From Quercus robur (Eukaryota; Streptophyta; Magnoliopsida; Fagales; Fagaceae): a stretch of 64,000 nucleotides of DNA. Position numbers and translations under genes: made by a program. The stretch spans positions 14,651,282 to 14,715,281 of the forward strand of contig NC_065535.1 in NCBI RefSeq assembly GCF_932294415.1. The letters are read 5' to 3'. The notes beneath the pieces are model-generated. The model did not search any database, was not told where the DNA came from, and was given only the letters and a program-made list of their open reading frames with translations. Every line of letters begins with the position of its first letter. Position 1 is the stretch's first letter. Positions 37,262-49,955 of the stretch are shown piece by piece.

Positions 37262-40200
37262 TCAAACATGCCCGTTTTCTTGAATGTGTTGACAAAGCTC
37301 CTCGTGTGCTTGCAAAGAGTTAGCTGAGAACCTCTCCAAAGCCGCAAAAATCTGTTTCAGACCTGACAGCAGGCTACTTGTATTGCGAATTTCACTCCGG
37401 GGCAAGACTGTACCCATCTTTTTCTCTTGAGCCTGCACCATCTTTTGTATCCTTTGTTCCTCCCTCTCCAAGATTTTAAGCTTTCTCTCCATGTCCTTGT
37501 CTGCAACTGACCTTTGCTTCAGGTCTACAATGTGCGGTTCCAAGAGCTGATTTAAACACGTGAAAAATCCCTGCATGGCTTCAATCACTTCCTTCTCTGA
37601 GACTCTATCCATGGCTTGTGACCATCGATTACAAATCACAAACACCGGGGGTGCACCAATGCTACTAGGGGAGAAGGGCACTATACCGTCGGGTGTTTCT
37701 TCAGGTTCATTCAGTAGACATCTCAGAAGCCAACCATTTAAGGCTTTGACATGGGCCTTTTGGGTGTCGATCCACTTGAAGAAGCTGAGGCTCCAGTTTT
37801 GAAGCTCAAACTTGAGTTCCATGGCTAATTCAAGATGAGCATAACTAAACTTGACATTGGATGTAATAACATCCAAACTTTTGCCCTGTTCAAATGCTTG
37901 GCACTGACACCTGTGACACTCCTGCATGGCTTTCCACATTCCAACTAACCTGAAACAACAAATAGATAACAGTTAGCCACAAGAGAAAAACAAGCATAAA
38001 GCATAAATATCATCAGCAAGAAAAATGTTTAGTGGACTAACAATAACAAAGCCTTATTCATAAAATTTTGGGATCTAACTACAGATCCTCAATAGACTAG
38101 TCAGGGTAGGCTACATGCATTCTTTTCCACCATTCTATTCTATCATATTCTCTATTACTTCCTTAGTTGACTTGTCCTTTACCACTTCTATTAATGTTAT
38201 TTTTGGTCTCCCTACATTTTTTCGTTCCTTTAACTTGAATCAACTCCTCTATTTTACTTGTGCACTAATTGCTTTTCTCTAAACTTGACCAAATCATCTC
38301 AAGCGACTCCCCCTCAACTTGAGTGGAATAACAATCCCAAAAAATTTCAATTAAATAAAAAAGTGTTTTGAGGTACAATTTTTTTTTTCCAACTAAGGCC
38401 ATTTACAAAACACCACCATAAAAACTTAGGTTCCAAAATTTTAAACTAAATGGTGAATGGCAAAGGATAGGATTGTACGCAATCTCCCTTCTTTGGTGGG
38501 ACCAACACTAGAGTATGACAACAGGATGAAATGAGAATTCACAAAAATATATCAAAGCTAGGCACCTTATAATTTAATTAAAAGCACAATCCATTCACCC
38601 ATATGGTGCAGATAATCACTACAATCACATGCAGTGCAGGAACAGGACACCAAAGCTACAGACATACTTAGAATAATGTTCTTAATATGGAATTGGAATA
38701 GCAACATACCCGGGAAGTAACTTATTGATCTGCTGCCACAACTCTTCATTCCTCAACTTGTTTATTGTAATTGATATCCTGTCGACAACCTGAATTGAAA
38801 TGTTCATTTTAGTAGATAAAGTTCTGATTAAAGATCGGGTGGTTTCAATTTTGGTGATTTCAATTTTAATAGCCTCGGCACTCTTTTCTTCCAAACGTTT
38901 CAGCTGCCTGCACTTCTTCTCATGAATTGTACGCAATTTTTCTGCAGCCTGCAAAATAAATAATATCACTATTTAAAATCATAGATAAGGAGGCAAGATG
39001 GCAGGAATAAAACCACAACCATAGTGTCTAAACACATTAGAAACAAGCTATGGTATATCATACTCCTATAGATAATCACCAACCAAATGGAAAATACTTG
39101 TAGGCATAAGGGTTGCAAGCTCTATTTATTCACTACCACTCCAGCCAAAGCTCTGTTCTTATTCTTACTAGTTGTCTCTGAACTTAATAGTATGTGTGTG
39201 TGTCTCACACAGAGAATTAATCTTAATGCCCACATGCAGGACAGTTCCCGAAAAAAGCATTATTATAAGATTCCAGAAAGGATAATAAAAACAATTATTT
39301 TTAGGATGCAGGATCATTGGTATAGTTGGTGTTGGTGGTAGGTAATATCACCATCATTGGCTCTTTCTAACATTGGTGGGCAATGGCTTCTTAGTACATC
39401 CAAGTTATGATCATAGTCCCCTTTAAAGACATCTTTCACAGTATATATCTTCTACCCTATTTGCACATCAATCCCCAGTGCAAACGTTCTGTCAAAGAGT
39501 AATTATTAAAAAAGTTGATTACCAAATTCTGTAGAAAACTGAGAGATAGGAGCACTGTTATGTATGTTGCAGCTCATAATGAGCATCTTTAGTACTGCTA
39601 ACTGTTGTACCCTTTGCCATGTTTTAGCCTTCATCCAATAACATAAGCAACGATTTTCAGATATAATGAAATGAAATGTGTAGGAAAATTTTTTATTCCA
39701 AAATGAATGATCATGCCATACAGAGTAAATCATGCACCAAGTCAAGGAACATGAACCTTATGATCATCCACAAGAGGAAGACAATAAACATAAGTCTGCA
39801 TATTGGTTGTTTTACATCATAATCATCTCACAAGGTAGATGAATAATAGATGATCACAACAGTCATTAAGTAGTCTGAATTAATAGAAGGCATATATCTC
39901 TAGCATAAGAAAAAAAAATACTCTTTAGTATTTTATCAATCATCTCATGGTTGACTTCCTAAATATTCAAACAAATGGTCTCCCTTATACAGCCAAATTA
40001 GGTTTGTGGAGGTAATATTAGTTTAGAAAAAAAAAATTGTTAAATATTCTCACTCACTTGCACCCACAGTTATTGCATAAAGACATATACCTATTCATTA
40101 ATAAATTCTTTGATTCCCTTCGATAACGGTTCTCACTGGTACCTAGAGGACTGCCTTACTAGGAATAAAATAGTTATTCCTTTTTTTTTTTTTTTTTTTG

Positions 40201-41929
40201 ATTGCAACAGTGGAGTAGAAACTCAAATATTAGTACTATAGCTTATAATTTTATATAAATTTATTTATTATTTTATGATTTGTTCAATTTAATAAATAAT
40301 ATCATGTTTAAATATAACGTTACAGAACATTTTTTATTTGTGTAATTAAATATAAATAACATATAATAATATGTACATTGTACAATAAAAAAAAATACAT
40401 TTATCATTTTAATTTTTTATAAATTGAAATATTTTATCATACCAACATGAGTTATTCATAAGTATTATGGGCAAAATTAGGCAGAATCAAATGACCAAAT
40501 AACCTTTTCTCAGGAATTGGACTTATTTCAATTCGGACTCCATTTTGTTTATGGAACTAGGATGCACGGACACGGACAGGGACACAAGTACAGATACGAT
40601 ACAGCCACACAAACAATGGCAGATAGGATACCGTTATGACACATGATGGATACGACACCCGAAATATCCGTTGTTGAACATACTTTAGACCGTTTTAATA
40701 TTGAATTGGGAAAGCAAGCAATTGCAGTGGAACTTTAAATTAAATTCAAATACCTTGACTTCGTTATAGAGTTTCTTCTCCCACGTGCACAGCTTCTCCA
40801 AACTAGAAGAGAGATTCCCAGAACTGAACCCCATATCTTCATCAGATCCCACATAATCACAACCATTCTTCTTAACCAACGGTGATGATTCACATGTTTG
40901 GTTTAGCAAAGACGGAGTAATAGCATGCAGTACCTTGCACGAAACTATTTCACAAATTAAGACCCAGCATGAGTGTTGTACTTCAAATTCAAAAAATTTC
41001 AATAATTAAATTGCTAATAAAAAAATAAAAATAAAAACTTAAAAAGAGTCTTATAACATAAACATCAAGAGTTCAAATTCACACTGGAATTATCGAATTA
41101 TAAAAAAATTTAAAAGAATACCTTGATTAACAGCAATTTTCTGATGATAACGGAATTTTCCGACATGAAAGGACTTCAAAACTTCATCGCCGGAGCCCGA
41201 AGCTTTGTCGAAAAGGGCTTGAATTTCTTTCATTACTTCGGAGACAAGTACAGCTGGAGTTTGAGTTTCAGTTTGAGTTTGTGTTTGTGTTTCAGTTTCA
41301 GTTTCCGACTTCTCTTTCTCCGAAACAACGTTCTTGTCCGCCACATTTTTGGATTTTTCAGGTTTCTTGGTTTTCTTCACCACCTCGAGTTCGAAATCAG
41401 GGACTTTTTGTTCTTTTTCTGTTTTTTCTTCCTCCTCTTCTTCTTCTCGATCGAATATCGGTTCGAATCGGTCATAGGTCTCGAAGAAATTCAAGAAGTC
41501 CCAAGCAGAATTGGTCGGCGGCGGTGGCGAAGGCGTTAGGTTTTGGCGGTGGCTCCGATAACTGTGATGAATTTGGTTGAAGTAGTCGATTTCTTTAACT
41601 CCTCCTTCCTCTGGTTCTGAATCAGACTGAGATTCGATGTGAGAATTTGAATTGGAATTCGAATTCGAATTCGAATCCGAGCTGGAAGAAAATCGATCGT
41701 GTGGAGAAGATCTCGAAGGTTGTTCGAGTCGATCAGATTGGTCAGTGACAGTGATTTGGGTAAAGAAATGGTGAAGAGCGGGGCCAAGGTTTTTCAGGGA
41801 CTGCGTGTAGGCCACGTGCGCATCGGCGAGCGCGTAGCTCTGGCGGAGAGCTTCGTCGAGCAAGTTGCAGCGGTCACGGCACAAAGCCACGGCCGGGAGG
41901 TCGTCGAGCTTTGAGGTGGCGCAGCCCAT
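37262..41929 (-). CDS. DUF630/DUF632 protein (NRG2/REL2-type family)
   Basis: Plant-specific membrane-linked protein of the family that includes the nitrate regulator NRG2. Exons, minus strand: 41929-41122, 40944-40754, 38948-38710, 37949-37262; phases match, giving 641 aa. The start chosen is MGCATSKLDDLP, three codons inside the longest frame, because MGC at the extreme N-terminus is the conserved myristoylation site. Residues 1-60 are DUF630 (LPAVALCRDRC, LDEALRQSYALADAHVAYTQSL). A variable middle follows: SerAsn repeats, an IleAspTyrPhe patch, a run of seven Glu and a Thr-Glu-Thr-Gln repeat. DUF632 starts at about residue 240 (VLVSEVMKEIQALFDKAS) and runs through WEKKLYNEVK, LRTIHEKKCRQLKRLEEK and LVGMWKAMQECH. 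The C-terminal part is helical and Lys/Glu-rich. It is somewhat shorter than many family members. The exact role of this copy is not shown. Confidence 0.93.
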
Positions 41930-41986
41930 GACTGCCACGTGTTATCCGATTTGTCGGTGACAGTGACGGACAAATCTAAAAGACTA

Positions 41987-41990
<4 letters not shown>

Positions 41991-42036
<46 letters not shown>
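41991..42036. repeat. (GA)23 microsatellite in the DUF632 leader
   Basis: A pure GA tract of 46 bases, 62 bases upstream of the start codon and about 40 bases downstream of the TATA box, hence within the 5' untranslated region. Confidence 0.85.
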
Positions 42037-42041
<5 letters not shown>

Positions 42042-42077
42042 TGTGGTTTTGGATTTGAATGGCAAAGAATCTGTGTC

Positions 42078-42083
42078 TTTATA
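42078..42083 (-). promoter_or_regulatory. TATA box of the DUF632 gene
   Basis: TATAAA on the minus strand, about 150 bases upstream of the ATG at 41929. Its spacing places the start of transcription just before the GA repeat. Confidence 0.5.
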
Positions 42084-42654
42084 TGTAGAATATAACGGTC
42101 TGAAATATATGAATAGGGGATAGCTTGGTATTAAGAGCGTGATTGATTATGTGATTAATTGCGCATTTACGCTGTGAGATTGGGAATTAGTGATAATACA
42201 CAGTCGCTGACTCGCTGTGAGGATTTTCTATTTTGTAGTGTGAGAGAGGAAATACGGTGGCGGGATTTGCAATTTCGCATAACGGCTCTCTGATTTTTTA
42301 AATTTATTTTTTGTAATTTCGTTTGTTTAGGGTTTTCCCCCCACGGCTATATTTAGCCTTCTCTTTGATTTTTGTTTCCCTTTTTCTTTAATACGATGTT
42401 AAGATATTTGGTAAAGGAGAGAGTTTTCCTACCAATTGGTATTAATTTTCTCCTATGTAATATATGGCATTTACAAAATTATTTGAGTCATTAAATCATT
42501 TCAACAAGTCATGTGATCAAGAGCTATATATTTCAATTGATTGGTACTTTCAAATGAGATATCTATGGTTTAATTCTCCCCTCCCCCAACTATCAATTAA
42601 AAAAAAAGGAAAAAAAAGAGTCATAATACTATTAGATAGGGTATATGACTAAAG

Positions 42655-42975
42655 CAGCGTTTGGATAGCGGTTGCGTTTTGGCATCTGTGTTTTCAGCTT
42701 TTTTCTTCTTTTTTTTTAACTGAGAAGCGCTCCATCTCGTCTATCAGTGGGTCCCATGCACTGTGCACGGGACCCACTACCTCTTGACTAGCAAAATAAG
42801 CGGTGGACAGTGTTTTCCAGCGGGTCCTGTGCATTGTTCAAGGGACCCACAAACCTCTTTTTTCACACAAACTTTCATTAAAAATGGGTCCCACGACACT
42901 ATTTACACATTTAAAAATTATTTTGTTACAATATTTTCAGTTTTTAGCAAAAAAAAAGGTATCCAAACACACCAT
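42655..42975 (+). mobile_element. hAT-like MITE, copy 1
   Basis: CAGCGTTTGGATAGC at the left and GTATCCAAACAC at the right form the inverted ends. The interior carries GGGTCCC/GGGACCC blocks, AAAATGGGTCCCACG, ACATTTAAAAATTATTTTG and ATTTTCAGTTTTTAGC. These recur in order in the copies at 45.6 kb (same orientation) and 47.6 kb (reversed). The target duplication is unclear for this copy. Confidence 0.65.
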
Positions 42976-43146
42976 AAATATAGAGAAATGTTATCTATGT
43001 TTACCATTGTTTTAAAAATCAGTATGGTCAAAGAACTGATTTTGGCCCTGGTTCATTGTTTAACTCGATTTTTGATTGGTTTTGGAGCTTTTTACGTGAC
43101 TGGATTGGTGCCTGGTTCAACCAACCAGTCTAGTCCAATTTTTAAA

Positions 43147-43282
43147 ATAGTGATGTTCACAACAAATTTTAAGTGACACATTGTTACTGGTGGGCAAAAA
43201 AATAATTTTAATGATATGTTCAAATTATAACTAATAATAACTTATCACCTAAAATTTGTTGTGAACGTATTACTTCTCAAAA
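43147..43282. mobile_element. Small inverted-repeat element
   Basis: GTTCACAACAAATTTTAAGTGAC on the left pairs with CACCTAAAATTTGTTGTGAAC on the right, about 110 bases apart. This looks like a MITE. Related weaker copies may lie at 32545 and 47055. Confidence 0.5.
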
Positions 43283-45440
43283 ATATATACATACAGATAA
43301 TCATTTTAGTTGACACATGGTGGGTTGAGGAAAGTTTCCTTAAATAAGTTGAAAGAATTTTTTTTTTTTAATAATTTAATAGTTGGGGGAGGGAGGAGTT
43401 AAACCCTATATTTTTTTATTAGAAATACCAAAATGTGCGAATTGAGTTATAAGACTCTTTGTGTTTGGTGGAAAATTCTATGAATTTGTAAATTAATTTA
43501 ACCAATTGGTATTGTTGATTCTTAGCCCCATAACTGAAAAGGCTTTGGACTGAGCAGCCCAATTTATTTGTGTTGGGGGTTAGGGATATCCAACAATGGG
43601 AGGGCCTAAAGGTGGGGTTACAGTTGCTATAGTAATATACCAGTGGCCCTAGACTACTTCCCTTGCCTCCCACCTCTGATCAAAGTGATTCAATGAACAT
43701 AACCCTTTTTTAGTGAAATCTGAGCAGGGTCTTGTTCTCCTCGGTATCTGTTTTTCATTACCGCTCTCGTGAATCTCTCCCCCCAGTTTTTCTAACCCCT
43801 TTCCCTCTACCTCTCAGTCTCTATTTATGGACTTCCCTTAGTGGGGTTGTCATAATGAAAAGGAGGTTTCCCATGTCGATGGGTCATTTCCTGAGCTATA
43901 TTCCTAACCGGGTGGGATCCACTATGCGTGACTAATATGACTATTACCTAGGCCACTAGAATTAATTGTTTTCTCTTAAAAAAAAAGTATTAATTGTTTT
44001 TATGAATGCTTTAATGGTTCAACTCAATAGAAGATTTGTATTTTATTTTTTAAAAGATACCTTTATCATTTAATGTATAATTACTTGCTCAATAAAAAAC
44101 AAATTAAATTTAAAAGATCCTTTTTTCATATAATTCTATTGTGTATTGCCAAAAATGATGAATCACACTCTTTTAATCATGCTGCCTTTTTGTGGTTCAA
44201 ATGTGTAATTATTACACAATTGCAACACCACACAAAAGTTTTTAACAATGTGGCAAAGATTTTGACAAGCCAACGGTAAGACTAAGACCTATGTTTCCAA
44301 AACAAGCATGATTATGCACTATAGTTTGTTCTTTATTACTGGGTGAATATCCTTGGTTTCAGTAAAGGCCAAAATGAATATTATAAAGTCAAATAGTAGC
44401 TAGATTGATTATGTTTATGTCTATCTTATAAACCCTTACATAATTACATTTAAGAGTAAAGATTGGTGGGGGGGGGGGGGGGGGGGGGGGTGGGGGGGAT
44501 GAAGAAAGATTGAGGATCCAACATCCAAGTGCAGGAAGTTACTCTATAAAGTTGGTGCTTTTTAAAATCTATAAAGATAAGTAAGGGCATGAGGTCCATG
44601 ATGGAGATTTGAATACGATGATACCCCAAAAGGAGGTTTTGGGTGGAATTCCAACTCTATAAATTTTGTCTGTACTCTGTGCTAGCCTCTCTTTGATTTT
44701 GAGGCGGGGCCGATAAGAGAACCAGAAGGCATGGACATGGACATCTTTTGCCTGCTATAATCCGAATTCCTAGGAAAGGCTATCTTTTTTGTTTGTATAT
44801 ATAAAATAATGTAAACGTTAAGTGGAAAAAAGAGTACTACTGTGCAGTAACTGTTTAGGACATGAAAGGTCCTCCTATCTAGGATTATTTACCGGACAGA
44901 CAGTTTGGTCGGTTTTGGAGGGTTCTTTGCACTATTATCATTATACAAATAATTTGATAGTTATAATAAAATGGGAAGATTTGAATCTTGAATACCTATA
45001 TTAAATATAACTTAGGAGATGCCCGTAAAACTACAATTTAAATCCTAGACGTATACGTGCATTGAGGAAGTAGAACCAAGTTGAGTTAATTAGGTGAATT
45101 GAAGTTCGCATGGAGCGGAACTAAGTCGAATCGGTGGATACCAATCGGTGGATACATGGGTCCAAGTGTTTTTGTTAATTATGTGGTACTTTATGTGTGT
45201 TTTTGGATTCATGTGAATTCGAAGTCACTTCAAGTTATTTTTCAAAAAAGAAAAAAGAAAAAAAAGAAGTCACTTCATTTTACAAAGAGGGCCAATGTGT
45301 TCTTGAAACGGTCTTCATTTTGTGGTGATATCAAATTGAACAATAAATTGATTGTGATTTAAGGGGGAAGTGGGAGTATGAGAGATGCACACTAAGTGTT
45401 TTTTTTTTTTTTTTTTAGAAAGTTTCAAATTATGGTGTCC
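43283..45440. other. AT-rich spacer with a G23 tract
   Basis: G23-T-G7 lies at 44468-44498. No protein-like frame: the 60-84-codon frames here have no family features. Nothing else recognised. Confidence 0.55.
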
Positions 45441-45441
45441 G

Positions 45442-45567
45442 CTCATGATTATAACTTTTTATTATCAAACTAAGACACTAATCAGTTTTTGGTATAGGCA
45501 AAGATTGAACTCCAGATCTCTTATTCAACTAGCAAAGATTTTACCAGTTGAGCTAACTGGAACCCAC
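45442..45567 (-). mobile_element. tRNA-derived SINE copy (minus)
   Basis: On the minus strand an A-box TAGCTCAACTGG (about 45557-45546) is followed by a B-box-like GAGTTCAATC (about 45515-45506). The body ends GTGTCTTAGTTTGATAATAA, which matches the copies at 31.2 and 59.4 kb. The two-box spacing fits an internal RNA polymerase III promoter of tRNA origin. Confidence 0.6.
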
Positions 45568-45577
45568 TACACACTAA

Positions 45578-45820
45578 TTGTACGTTTGGATACTGATTAT
45601 TTCCTCAGCGTCTGTGTTTTGGGTTTTTTTTTTTTTTTTGAGAGAAGTGCGTTTCAGCTTTCCAATGGATCCCACGCACTGTTCATGGGACCTACAGACC
45701 TTTTTTTTTCACACAAACTTTCATTAAAAATGGGTTCCACGGTACTATTCACACATTTAAAATTTGTTTTACTACAGTGTTTTCAGTTTTCAGTAAAATA
45801 AACGGTATCCAAACACACCC
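45578..45820 (+). mobile_element. hAT-like MITE, copy 2
   Basis: The ends are ACGTTTGGATACTG and CGGTATCCAAACACA. An 8-bp near-duplication (CTAATTGT/CTAAGTGT) flanks it. The interior matches copy 1 (TTCATGGGACC, TTTCATTAAAAATGGG, ACAGTGTTTTCAG). It sits directly after the SINE at 45,567. Confidence 0.65.
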
Positions 45821-45829
45821 TAAGTGTTT

Positions 45830-46015
45830 GACAAATCACATGAACAAAATATAAATACACTAATAAACATTTTTGTTTTCAACTAACCAATTGTATTTCT
45901 AATTTTGAAAACACAAGAAAGCTGTTTCTTTTTTAATCTTCTTCCTTAAAGACAAGTTTTTAAAAATCTTATAGGATTTATTTATTATTCCCAAAATATC
46001 CTTTGGTTTATAAAC

Positions 46016-46052
<37 letters not shown>

Positions 46053-47640
46053 CATACAGTCACTTTTATGTGGTTTTCTACAAATATAATGAGAAAAATA
46101 ATATGAGTAATGGTCAAGTCAAATCTCCTAAAATCATAGTCTAACATTTTGGAATGATACACATTTAAGTCCAAAATAATTTTTTTCAAATTCAATTTTT
46201 TCATGGTTTACCAAGACACTGTGCCTTGTCAAACAAAATGATTTTTTTTTCAAGCACTAAAACAGTTCCAAATAGGTGATAGAATAAAAAATAAAAAATA
46301 AAAAGAAGAAGAAACAATAATCCTTAAAGGTAAATATAACCATAGCATTTTTATTTAAAGAAAAAACCTTAATTACTTAGCACAATACCTCACAATCTTC
46401 ATGTCAATATAATCATAATAGTACGTTATAAGGGAACAAAAAGAAAGTGCTAGAACTTTAATCAATTTTACTAAAGAAAGCTTATAAACTGACATAACAT
46501 TGAACATGGCTGGTCCCACATTTTCTCAAAAAAAACAAAAAAAAAAACTGACATAACATTGAACATGGCTGGTCCCACATAAACAACAATAAATAAAAAA
46601 AATTAGCTACTATTTTATTTTGTATTTAAAAGTTGACATAATCCATTTATAATACTTGTGTAATAAAATTTATAGTATACTTAACGTCACTAAAAAAAAT
46701 TAGTAAGAGATTCAAAAAAAAAAAAAAATGTCAAGAGATAGAGAATAGATTACAATAAGTTAGAAAGAGTTTTATTTTTGTTTGGAAAATGTTAATAAAT
46801 TTGAGTATTGTCACTTACAAAGAACAGAACTTTCCAATTATGAGAATATAAATATCCAACATTCTCAAGGGAATTCACATTAGCACAAAAATGATGTTTG
46901 ATGGGAATCCAAATGTTTATAGTCAACTAGATTCCAGTCACATAGGTTGTGTTCCATTGGTATGAAAAGAGTAACTAAACTTATATACGAAGTGTTCAGT
47001 TGACTAATAATGTGGAAGTTTGAAAATATTTAGATGAATATTACTATTTCTATAACATTTTTCAACACAAATCTTAGATGATAGGTTGTTACTGATTCTA
47101 ATTTGGAGTCACTACTGAAATTACTTTTTTACCCACAAGTAACATTCAGTAATAACCTGTTACTTAAAATTTATTGTGATAATATTGTAGACGTAGTATT
47201 CTTCTTATCCAAATATCTAAATTCTATTATTTATATGGGATTTGAAAATCTCACTTAAAAGTTAGGAATTTTAATCTCGTGTGTCCTTCACTCAATTAGA
47301 TTTCTAACAAATCACATCTAAAAAGAATTCGAATTTACATTTATTCTCGAGTCTCATTTACATGACCAAGTAGATTGTTTTCTCTTCATTAAACCTGCAA
47401 TAAACTCTTGTATTTTTAAAAGTAGATTCTTAGATCTACCAAACACTCAAATCTAATTTTTCCAAAAATCTAAACATCCAAGAGTTTAAACTTAAAGGAA
47501 TCGTAAATTTGGAAATTTACAACCAAATAGACTTTTTTGGTTGCAACTAAATATGAGAATGCTTGAAAATTCTCCCAAATCAAACAAACATCTTACAAAA
47601 CCTTGTAAACTGCTATTTAACAAGGAAACTAATTCTCTCA
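45830..47640. other. AT-rich spacer
   Basis: (AT)n at 46019-46050, and a tandem duplication of about 55 bp at 46493-46580 (TGACATAACATTGAACATGG twice). A degraded inverted repeat at 47055-47215 is perhaps related to the element at 43147. No gene supported. Confidence 0.55.
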
Positions 47641-47644
47641 CAAT

Positions 47645-47920
47645 GGGTCCGTTTGGATTGAGCTTATTTTTGCTGAAACTGAAAACTGAAACTGAAAACA
47701 CTGTAGCAAAATAATTTTTAAATGTGTGAATAGTACCGTGGGACCCATTTTTAATGAAAAAGTTGATAAAAAGTGGAGTTTGTGGGACCCATGAACAGTA
47801 TATAAGTCACTGTTCATGGCTGAAAAGTCAACAATATGCGGCTGAAAAAAAAAAAAAAAAAAAAAAAAAACAAAGAGGAAAACGCGGACGCAGTGAGACG
47901 TGCTATCCAAACGGGCACAA
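47645..47920 (-). mobile_element. hAT-like MITE, copy 3 (reversed)
   Basis: GTCCGTTTGGAT at the left and ATCCAAACGGGC at the right. CACAATG is repeated at both flanks (about 47640 and 47916), close to an 8-bp duplication. The interior reads as the complement of copies 1 and 2 (ACTGTAGCAAAATAATTTTTAAATG, GTGGGACCCATTTTTAATG). An A26 run interrupts it at 47845. Confidence 0.7.
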
Positions 47921-47924
47921 TGAG

Positions 47925-48760
47925 TACATTGCGCGTCCATTCACATCACTCATTTAAACAAAAAAAAAAAAATTATACTTTCCCCTTGTGGACTGCCATT
48001 ATTACGATCATTATTACTTGAAGAAAAAGGAGGTGGGCACAGGAATAAGTTATAAGCTCAATTATTTCATCATTATAGAACTCCTGGTCATGGACTATTC
48101 ACTTTAAAGTCCATGCGATGATAAATAAACTTCCTTTTTCCTCTACTCTCTTCGCATAATAACAATGAAGTATTCAAAATTGAGGGACCACTTAGCTAGC
48201 TCTCTTTTCTTAATGAGAGAAAAACTGCAAAAACCTACTAAGCCCTGACCTAAAATCTGCTGTCAATGCCGGTGCAGAATTCAATTTTCCAGAACAAGTT
48301 GAAAGTAAGCACGACTAATAATATATATACATAGGAAGCATTATGATTCTCCTAATTCCTTTCTAGGATGCATTGTCTACGGCAAAAATCAATAGGAAGG
48401 AATGATTGGTTTCAACTTTCAATTATTGTGTTTCTTGCAAAACCATTTTTTTTTTTTTTATTAATATTTAATACTAGTTCACTTGAAAAATCAGTTGTCT
48501 AACAAATCATATAATGCATGTGTTGTTTTCCTTCTACCGGTGATGTTGAGCAACGTGGGCATGACTTATTATTATTTGTGGCTTCACCTACTTTTCGGTG
48601 TTAATTTGTCATGTTTATTGCATGTTGCACTATACGTCCGAAAACCGTTGATGCCAATCATGTGCGTGTTTGAACTTTAAAGACGTATATGCACTTATGC
48701 CTAACTTTTATAATAAAAGTTCCAATAGTTAAATGAGTACTTTTCGATATTTCCAATCAA
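47925..48760. other. Spacer, nothing recognised
   Basis: AT-rich. No protein-like frame beyond 65 codons, no RNA gene or repeat structure seen. Confidence 0.5.
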
Positions 48761-48763
48761 GGA

Positions 48764-49505
48764 CGGAACCAGGATTCGAAGTTGGGGGCAAAGTATAAAC
48801 ACAAAAAAGTTTATGAAAATCAAAACTAACATCTACTCAAGCTTTGTTGAATTCCATCCCATTTATTAACATTATAATCTCATATTTTTACAATTTGGAT
48901 TGATACTAATTTAATTGGTGTTAATTTTTTGGAATTTTGTCTGAAATTTTCATGAATTGGGACATCAACACTAGAGGCAATGCTACATTATCAACTTCAA
49001 ATTATTTGTAATTTTTTCTCTTTAAAAAAATCAAATATTATAGATAATTTTCCCATCATCAACCATTCAAATAAAAGTTTCATTATTTCCATATTATATA
49101 GCTCTATAGTTTCAAAATTTAGTCCAAAAAATAAACCAAACAAACATACCTCGCTACAACAACATTAATGTTAATAAATTATTTTCTAAAAATAGTTAAT
49201 AATTTATAAAATAAATCAACAAACAAACGTTATCAATTAATAACATTTATTACTAACCACTACACACATTTGATTCATAGTTCCCAGTCCCAAGGCTTTA
49301 CTTTTTTATTGCCATTTTCTAGTTTTTTTATTCTTTTTATTTTTATATTTATTTTTTATCTCATTTGTCCTTATTTGACCATCTTTTTTTTTTCAAATTC
49401 AAGAGTCAAGGATGACTTCTTAAATTAAGTACACAGTGCTATTATTTTTTCAAAAGGGGGGGGGGGGGCAATGGCCCCCCTCTGCCCCAACGTGGGTCCG
49501 TCCCT
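48764..49505. mobile_element. Possible DNA transposon with imperfect inverted ends
   Basis: AAGGACGGAACCAGGATTCG and further GTTGGGGGCAAAG at the left pair, with mismatches, with CTCTGCCCCAAC and GTGGGTCCGTCCCT at the right, 740 bases apart. A G11 tract lies at 49457. No clear target duplication and no transposase. An old non-autonomous element is the simplest reading. Confidence 0.45.
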
Positions 49506-49910
49506 ATTTTCAAAAAAAATATATAGCGTTCAAATCCTCACTCTTTTATTGTTATAATATTACAGAATTATCCAAAAAAATTAAAGTGCTTTTCTCTTGA
49601 ACAATATCTCAATACATCTATTGAGATATTGACACCCTCTCTCTCTCTTACGAGAGATTTTTATCGGCTTGGGGAGATGATCTCGAGATCAAATCAAGAA
49701 CCATTTTGATTGTAACTGTGAACTTACTCAAGAATCATTCTTGATAGAATGAAAGTTATCTCAATAAGGTTAGCTCAAGTTGGAATCATATATAAGTCAG
49801 ATCAAGAATGTCGTGATTTTTTGCCTCACCATGTTGAAAGCTTGAGGTTTAGAGGGAGATGAGCTTGGAGCGTCGATTCGATCCACTAAAGACCATTGGT
49901 GCCTTGTGTT

Positions 49911-49955
<45 letters not shown>

